Below, in pieces: positions 59,091 to 64,000 of a stretch of DNA of 64,000 nt (positions are counted from its first letter, which is position 1; every line of letters starts with the position of its first letter). Origin of the DNA: Arthrobacter globiformis (GTDB lineage Bacteria; Actinomycetota; Actinomycetes; Actinomycetales; Micrococcaceae); assembly GCF_030817195.1 (NCBI RefSeq), contig NZ_JAUSYZ010000001.1:3472001-3536000 (forward strand), in the 5' to 3' direction. The position numbers were made by a program, and so were the translations under genes. The notes under the pieces are model-generated. The model was not told the DNA's origin, ran no database searches, and saw only the letters and a program-made list of their open reading frames with translations.

Positions 59091-60016
59091 GAATGGGTCC
59101 TTTCTGTGGCGCTCACGGCGCCCGTGCCGCTGAGGTTTGAAATGGTTTGCCGGACGACGGCCAGGTCCTGGTCCCCCAGCCCCTGGCGCTTCAGTTCGGC
59201 ATAAAGTTCGACGCCGGCGCGCGCCATCGGAACGGCGGACCCGGCGGCGTCGGCCGACTCCACGACGAAGGACAGGTCCTTGTGCATGAATTTTGCCGGG
59301 CCGGTGGGCGTGTAGTCCTTCCGGGCAATCCGGGGGCCGACCTGGTCCAGGACGCGGCTGCCGGCGAGACCGCCGGACAGGACCTCATAGAGGGCCGCGA
59401 CATCGACGCCCGAGCGCTCGGCGAGCTCGGCCGCTTCGGCGAGCGCCGCCGTCGTTGTTCCGACCACCAGCTGATTGCACGCCTTGGCCAGCGATCCGGC
59501 TCCAAGCGGTCCAAGGAGCTTCACGGTGGTGCCCATGGCCTCGAAGAGCGGAAGCAGCCGGCGGAAGTCGGCGTCGTGGTCAGCGCCGGCCATGATGGCC
59601 AGGGTCCCCTCGATGGCACCCTTCGTCCCGCCGCTGACCGGTGCGTCCAGCACCACGGCATTGCCTGAACTGGCCGCCTGGACCCTGCGCCCGAAATCCT
59701 TGACCGCGGTGGGGGAAACGCTGCTCATCACCGCCACCGCGGTGCCGGCCGCCGGCGGTGACGTCCGCCAGCTCGCGAGCAGTCCGGACGCCGCGTCCTC
59801 AATGTAGGCAAGGTCAGGCAGCATGAAGACGATCACGGGCTCGTCCCGGAGTTGTTCCACGGTGTCTGTAGCGGATCCGCCGAGCCGGCGTAGATCCTCC
59901 AGCGCGGCGGGCGACCTGTTCCAGGCGGTTACCGCCCACCCCTTCCGGACCAGGTTCGCCGCCATCGGCGCCCCCATCAGGCCGAGGCCCACGAAGCCTG
60001 CTCTCTGTACATTCAT
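59087..60016 (-). CDS. 3-Hydroxyisobutyrate dehydrogenase/tartronate semialdehyde reductase family protein
   Basis: 309 residues of the beta-hydroxyacid dehydrogenase family. GFVGLGLMGAPMAANLVRKGW binds NAD(P), DAPVSGGTKGAIEGTLAIM is the substrate motif and the catalytic Lys is in AKACNQLVVG. It is the first gene of the idonate operon, with an ATGA overlap to the SDR. Its codon use is like the core genome, unlike the next two genes. Substrate likely a short hydroxyacid. Confidence 0.9.
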   Translation of the reverse strand: MNVQRAGFVGLGLMGAPMAANLVRKGWAVTAWNRSPAALEDLRRLGGSATDTVEQLRDEPVIVFMLPDLAYIEDAASGLLASWRTSPPAAGTAVAVMSSVSPTAVKDFGRRVQAASSGNAVVLDAPVSGGTKGAIEGTLAIMAGADHDADFRRLLPLFEAMGTTVKLLGPLGAGSLAKACNQLVVGTTTAALAEAAELAERSGVDVAALYEVLSGGLAGSRVLDQVGPRIARKDYTPTGPAKFMHKDLSFVVESADAAGSAVPMARAGVELYAELKRQGLGDQDLAVVRQTISNLSGTGAVSATERTHS

Positions 60017-60068
60017 CTGCAGGGGAACCTCACTACGTTGTGGTCAATGTTGGTCAATCCTTGGAAAT

Positions 60069-60107
60069 CTGTTCAGTATTCTAGCCCCTATTCAGTATGA
60101 TGAACAG
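60069..60107. promoter_or_regulatory. Possible operator CTGTTCA-N25-TGAACAG between divergent genes
   Basis: An inverted repeat of 7-bp arms at 60069-60075 and 60101-60107, with TTCAGTAT repeated at 60072 and 60091. The TGAACAG half-site also occurs before the MFS gene (62752) and before the IclR gene (63693), so it may be an IclR-type site. Confidence 0.45.
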
Positions 60108-60108
60108 C

Positions 60109-61161
60109 ATGACGACTGAAACCACCGTCGCGATCGCCGTCCCGCTCGAAGCCGAGTTCGTGGACCGCATCCGCGCCGTAGATCCCTCTGTTACCGTTCT
60201 TTACGAGCCCGACCTGCTGCCGCCCGAACGGTTCCCGGCAGACCACGCCGGCGACCCCGACTTCAAGCGCACACCTGAGCAGGAGGAGCGCTACTGGGAG
60301 ATGCTGGGTAAGGCCGACGTGCTTTACGGCTTCCCGAACGAAAGCCCCGCGGGCCTGGCACGGATCGCGAAAGAAAACCCGCACCTGCAGTGGATCCACG
60401 CCATGGCGGCGGGCGCCGGCGGTGCAGTCAAGGCCTCCGGGCTCGATGCGGAAACTCTGAACAAGTTCAAGGTGACCACGTCCGCAGGGGTGCACGCCCT
60501 GCCCCTCGCGGAGTTTGCGGCACTGGGCATCCTCAACGGTTTCAAACGGACCGCGGAGCTCGCCCAGGACCAGGCCGCCAAGGTGTGGCCGGAACTGCGG
60601 ATACCCACCAAGCTGGTCAACGGCTCCTCGCTGGTGGTCACGGGGCTCGGGGAGATCGGACTGGAAACCGCCTGCATCGCCCGCGCACTCGGCATGAAGG
60701 TCAGCGGCACAAAACGTTCCGTGGAGCCGATCGAGGGCATCGAGGAAGTGGCGGACAACGGTGGACTGGGCGGGCTGCTCGCCTCGGCGGACGCTGTGGT
60801 GAACACCCTTCCGGGCACCCCCTACACAGAGAAGCTTTTCAACCGCGAGGCCTTCGCGGCCATGAAGCCCGGCACCGTATTCGTGAACGTCGGCCGCGGA
60901 ACTGTTGTGGACGAAGACGCACTGCTCGAGGCCCTGGAAAACGGACAGGTGGCCTACGCCTGCCTGGACGTTTTCGCCGTCGAGCCGCTGCCGCAGGACA
61001 GCCCGCTCTGGAGCCACCCGCGCGTCATGGTGTCTCCGCACACCTCGGCCCTGGGCGCGGCCGAGAACCGCCTTATCGCCGAACGCTTCTGCAGCAACCT
61101 CAGGACGTTCCTGGACGGCGGCGAACTCCCCCACCTCGTGGATACGGTCCACTTCTACTAA
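60109..61161 (+). CDS. D-2-hydroxyacid dehydrogenase
   Basis: About 350 residues. The nucleotide-binding GLGEIGLETACIARALG and the catalytic Arg in NVGRGTVVDEDAL, Glu in CLDVFAVEPLP and His in VSPHTSALGA are all present. Members reduce 2-ketoacids or oxidise D-2-hydroxyacids with NAD(P). It is divergent from the idonate operon. ATG 60109 is used; 60097 and 60100 are possible. A terminator hairpin follows. Confidence 0.93.
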   Translation: MTTETTVAIAVPLEAEFVDRIRAVDPSVTVLYEPDLLPPERFPADHAGDPDFKRTPEQEERYWEMLGKADVLYGFPNESPAGLARIAKENPHLQWIHAMAAGAGGAVKASGLDAETLNKFKVTTSAGVHALPLAEFAALGILNGFKRTAELAQDQAAKVWPELRIPTKLVNGSSLVVTGLGEIGLETACIARALGMKVSGTKRSVEPIEGIEEVADNGGLGGLLASADAVVNTLPGTPYTEKLFNREAFAAMKPGTVFVNVGRGTVVDEDALLEALENGQVAYACLDVFAVEPLPQDSPLWSHPRVMVSPHTSALGAAENRLIAERFCSNLRTFLDGGELPHLVDTVHFY

Positions 61162-61183
61162 ACCCCACTTCACGGGAATCACC

Positions 61184-61219
61184 GGAGAGCCGGGCAGCCA
61201 CATGGTTGCCCGGCTCTCC
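61184..61219 (+). terminator. Terminator of the hydroxyacid dehydrogenase gene
   Basis: A perfect 13-bp stem (GGAGAGCCGGGCA) with a 10-base loop, followed by CTTTG. Confidence 0.85.
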
Positions 61220-61237
61220 CTTTGCGCCCTCCCCCGG

Positions 61238-61298
61238 GCGCGAACGTACACTTGCGGCCCACCCCGTGTAGGGAAGGGCCGCAAGTGTAAGTTCGCGC
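61238..61298. repeat. Long intergenic palindrome, GCGCGAACGTACA family, second copy
   Basis: Arms GCGCGAACGTACACTTGCGG (61238-) and its near-complement ending at 61298, with one mismatch over 23 bases, and a loop around CCCCGTGTAGGGA. It shares the arm start and general form with 923-988, although the middle of the arm differs. It lies between the convergent hydroxyacid dehydrogenase and MFS genes. Confidence 0.85.
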
Positions 61299-61323
61299 TG
61301 TATGTTTCGTGGCTGTGTGGCGC

Positions 61324-62674
61324 CTAGTGGGCGTCCTCGATTGAAACCAGATCCCGGCCCCTGGTTTCCGGCGTGAAGAAGGTGCTCACGAAGGAGATCA
61401 GCGCAAGGACCAGCGAGTAGAGCGCCAGGACCAGCCAGGAGTAGCCGGTGGCAGCCAGCAGTGCCGCGCCCACCAGCGGAACCAGGCCGCCGGCCAGCAC
61501 GGCGGAGAGTTCGCGGGACATGGCCACACCCGTGAACCGGTACTGCGATCCAAACAGTTCAGGCAGCAGCGGGCACTGGGGTCCCAGCATGGACTGCACG
61601 CCGAGCGCGATGCCAACCACCATGACGACCCATACCAGGGTCACATTGCCCAGGGTCACGAGGTAGAACGCCGGGAAGGCGATGACCGCCTGGAACAGGG
61701 CGCCGTAGCGGTAGACCGGAACGCGGCCAAAGCGGTCGGACAGCGCACCGAAGGTGACCACCATGACGGCGGCGAAACCGGCGGCGATCAGGAGACCCAC
61801 GGGACCGATGAACTTGTCGCCCGGGAAAACGCCAGCCGGGGCCGCCAGGAACGCCACCAGCAGCGCCGAATAGATGGAGGAGTTCCCGTTTTCACCCATG
61901 CGCAGGCCGATCCCGACGAGAACGTTCTTCTTGGAGTGCTTCCAGAGCTTGCCCACGGGGTTCTTGACGACGTTCTTGTGCTTCTCCAGCTCCTGGAACA
62001 CCGGGGTTTCCTTGAGCCGCAGCCGGATGAACACCGCTATCGCGATGAGGATCACGCTGGCCAGGAACGGCACACGCCAGAGCCAGCCTTCGAGCACGGC
62101 CTTGTCTGCGGTGGCGATGAGGGCGAAGGTGCCGGCGCCCAGGAGGGTGCCCAGTTGGATCCCCACGAACGGCAGTGAGGCAAAGAAACCACGACGGCGG
62201 GGCGGGGCCACTTCGGAGATCAGCGTCGTTGCGCCGGCCTGCTCAGCGCCGGCGCCGAGGCCCTGGACGATCCGGAGGATGACCAGGAGTACCGCGCCGA
62301 GCATTCCTGCCTGCTCGAATGTCGGCAGCAGGCCGATGGCGAAGCTTGCGGCGCCCATCAGGCCGATGGTCAGGATCAGCACCATTTTCCGGCCGAACCG
62401 GTCTCCAATGTAGCCGAAGACGATGCCGCCGAAGGGGCGGGCAGCGAAACCCACGCCGTACGTGGCGAATGATGCGATCAGCGCACCCTCTTCGCCGAGC
62501 GGCTTGAAGAACAACGGCCCGAAGATGAGTGCCGAAAGCCAGTCCGTAGATATAGAAGTCGTAGTACTCCAGAGCGGAGCCTACGGAGCTGGCAAGTGTT
62601 GCCCTTCGCAGCTGTTCCGGATCGACGACGGCGCCGTCCGCTTCAGCCAGCGGTGAATCAGTACGAGTTGTCAC
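61324..62674 (-). pseudogene. MFS metabolite:H+ symporter, frameshifted
   Basis: An intact protein would be about 449 residues with 12 membrane helices. The first part (GTG 62674, GGGAG at spacing 5) reads to ALEYYDFYIYGLA. The next frame takes over at FKPLGEEGALIASFATYGVGFAARPFGG, with GYIGDRFGRK typical of the metabolite:H+ symporter subfamily. The break is at about 62535-62537, where one extra base in a short T run (minus strand) would explain it. It may be a real mutation or a sequencing error. It lies beside the IclR gene. Confidence 0.85.
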
Positions 62675-62747
62675 TAGCACTCCCTCAAAGACACATCAGG
62701 CCCCCGTTGGCCTGGTGAGTAGTGACACCACCATTGCGTCGGTCACT

Positions 62748-62769
62748 ATGTTGAACAGAGTACAACATG
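62748..62769. promoter_or_regulatory. Possible IclR-type operator before the MFS gene
   Basis: A palindrome ATGTTG-N9-CAACAT in an AT-rich patch between the MFS start and the end of the IclR gene, containing TGAACAG at 62752-62758. The function is inferred from position. Confidence 0.45.
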
Positions 62770-62802
62770 ATGAACGACGAGCCAATAGCGCCGGAGTTTC
62801 GC

Positions 62803-63600
62803 CTAGCCCATGGGGTTGCCCAGGGATCTGGCCAGCTCATTCAGCTCTTTAACCATCTGCGCGCCCTGCTCCTGCGAGTAGGTTGCCTTCAGCGCAGTGA
62901 CAGACAAGCCAAGACTGGGGCCATGCGCTCCGCGGGTGGGTACACTCACGGCGAGACACACCACGCCCGTGGTGGATTCCTCGTCTTCAAATGCGTAGCC
63001 CTGCTCGCGGATCTGCTGCAACTGAGCCTTCAGTTCCGCTCCCGTCCGCAGTGATTTGGGCGTCAGGACTGGGAGCTCCGCATCGTCAGGGAACATCGCG
63101 TCGATGTCGTGGTCATGGAGCCTGGAGATCAGGGCCTTGCCCACCGCACAGAGCGACACCGGCATCTTGTCGCCGATATTGGAGGTCAGCCGGACGGCCG
63201 GATGGCCCTCGTAGCGCGCCAGGTAGATAACGTTGGTGCCATCCAGCATGGCGATGCGCACCGTTTCACCTGACAGCGTGGGCGCCTGCTCGCAAAAACG
63301 GTAGAACTCCTGGACCTCGTCGAGCCGGCTCAGGTAGGCGGCACCCAATTCAACGAGCTTGCGCCCCAGCGTGTATTCGGCGCCCTGCCTGCTGATGAGC
63401 CTGGCCTCCTCAAGAGCCAGCAGAAGGTTGGACGTTGACGATTTGGGGATTCCGAGGTCCCGGGCGAGATCGCTGAGGGTAAGCCGGCCAGTGGCGGACG
63501 CCGCAAGAGACTCCAGCACGGCGGCAGCCCGTGTGACAGCGGGCGCCGGGGACGCGCTGCCCAGTCCGTCATTGGCTTTGGGGGTACGGGAATCGGCCAT
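62803..63600 (-). CDS. IclR family transcriptional regulator
   Basis: 265 residues. The N-terminal winged helix (AAAVLESLAASATGRLTLSDLARDLGIPKSSTSNLLLALEEARLI) and the GAF-like effector domain (VPVSLCAVGKALIS, GVVCLAVSVPTR) are typical. ATG 63600 has AAGGAG 4 bases upstream; the start at 63615 has none. It probably controls the MFS transporter that follows it on the same strand, and perhaps the hydroxyacid dehydrogenase. Confidence 0.93.
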   Translation of the reverse strand: MADSRTPKANDGLGSASPAPAVTRAAAVLESLAASATGRLTLSDLARDLGIPKSSTSNLLLALEEARLISRQGAEYTLGRKLVELGAAYLSRLDEVQEFYRFCEQAPTLSGETVRIAMLDGTNVIYLARYEGHPAVRLTSNIGDKMPVSLCAVGKALISRLHDHDIDAMFPDDAELPVLTPKSLRTGAELKAQLQQIREQGYAFEDEESTTGVVCLAVSVPTRGAHGPSLGLSVTALKATYSQEQGAQMVKELNELARSLGNPMG

Positions 63601-63838
63601 GATTCTCCTTTTCATACGCGCTCAGGCAGCGGGGGTCAGCAGATTGCATCGCGCCCGAAACACCGGCGACGATGCCAAATCGTCCAGTCAACTGAACAGC
63701 TACCATCATACTGGCGTAGTGGCCACTCCTGAAGGCAGGCCGGCATCAGCGGCATGCGACCGGAGCGGGAAGCCACGCCCGGACGGCCACCTTCTAAATA
63801 GTTTCGTGTTTCCGAAAGTTCACGGTATATTCAAACGC
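63601..63838. other. Intergenic stretch, no gene seen
   Basis: Apart from the ribosome binding site of the IclR gene and a TGAACAG half-site at 63693-63699, no coding frame with plausible codon bias is visible. AT-rich patches near 63793-63835 may carry promoter elements. Confidence 0.5.
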
Positions 63839-63883
63839 AAGCCTTCCACCGCGGCATCCCCCAATAGTCGCGGTGGAAGGCTT
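63839..63883. terminator. Strong hairpin, probable terminator
   Basis: A perfect 15-bp stem (AAGCCTTCCACCGCG) with a 15-base loop, AT-rich flanks on both sides. It lies beyond the stop of the partial gene at the window edge. Confidence 0.85.
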
Positions 63884-63955
63884 ATCCAATTCCCAGGCCC
63901 CTTAGCATTTCGGGCCTTTCCGGCTTTCCAGCCCTTTGCCTTTCCTGCCTTCTGC

Positions 63956-64000
63956 TCAGGCCGCATCCGCGATTGCGCTTTCCGCGGTGTTGTCCGCCAC
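63956..64000 (-). CDS. C-terminal end of a gene running off the window
   Basis: On the minus strand a frame enters from the edge and ends ...VADNTAESAIADAA-stop at 63958-63956. Composition and the hairpin downstream support a gene end. Too short to identify. Confidence 0.4.
   Translation of the reverse strand: MADNTAESAIADAA

Noticed and set aside
57235..59133. 632-codon plus-strand frame opposite the idonate genes
   Set aside because: Antisense to two well-identified dehydrogenases; the unusual codon use there opens the opposite strand.

Overview
The window is a gene-dense, high-GC chromosomal segment of an actinobacterium, most likely Arthrobacter or Pseudarthrobacter (Micrococcales). Supporting this are the paired clpP1/clpP2 with clpX, a mycothiol-type nitroreductase/DsbA protein, an MptB-like mannosyltransferase, an actinobacterial ultrashort T-box before ileS, strong C/G third-codon bias and many GTG/TTG starts. 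No replication origin, CRISPR array or intact insertion sequence was seen.

Layout. 1-9.4 kb: VKOR-family protein, ndk, DUF4233 protein, folC, ileS with a T-box leader, an endonuclease/phosphatase-family protein, an SDR and a DUF488 protein. 9.4-18 kb: valS, nitroreductase, the proteostasis block tig-clpP1-clpP2-clpX, tRNA-Pro and tRNA-Gly. 18-31 kb: an HTH_42 (AlkZ/YcaQ-type) protein, a Nei-like glycosylase, rpiB, a DUF1648-type membrane protein, pepN, OsmC, MscS, truncated globin, tesB, ettA, a lipoprotein and an SSB paralogue. 31.2-33.8 kb: a tRNA-Arg followed by a decayed integrative element (integrase catalytic half, DUF6221 gene, excisionase-like HTH protein). 34-40 kb: LapA, SRPBCC, and a three-gene sugar operon (TIM-barrel isomerase, DUF993, Gfo/Idh/MocA) divergent from a LacI regulator with two operators between them. 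40-54 kb: AlkD-like protein, mptB-like, orn, tRNA-His, def, HNH nuclease, a long GAPDH, RNase P RNA, esterase, yaaA, zinc-ribbon-like protein, Nif3, msrA, cysK-cysE. 54-64 kb: gnd and a FadR/GntR regulator, an idonate/gluconate dehydrogenase operon with foreign-looking codon use, a 2-hydroxyacid dehydrogenase, a frameshifted MFS transporter and an IclR regulator.

How the genes work together. The ClpXP proteins and trigger factor form a proteostasis cluster. cysK and cysE supply the two steps of cysteine synthesis. The idonate dehydrogenase and gluconate 5-dehydrogenase could feed gluconate towards the pentose phosphate pathway, where the neighbouring gnd acts; no gluconate kinase is in view. 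The LacI-flanked operon looks like a self-contained oxidation/isomerisation/aldol module for an unidentified carbohydrate.

The most unusual observation is that at least five genes (VKOR, DUF488, nitroreductase, clpX, DUF1648) have short tandem repeats lying exactly across their stop codons. The units are 11, 17 or 19 bp, none a multiple of three, so each copy places a stop in another reading frame. A second intergenic repeat class is a pair of long palindromes sharing the arm start GCGCGAACGTACA, at 923-988 and 61238-61298.
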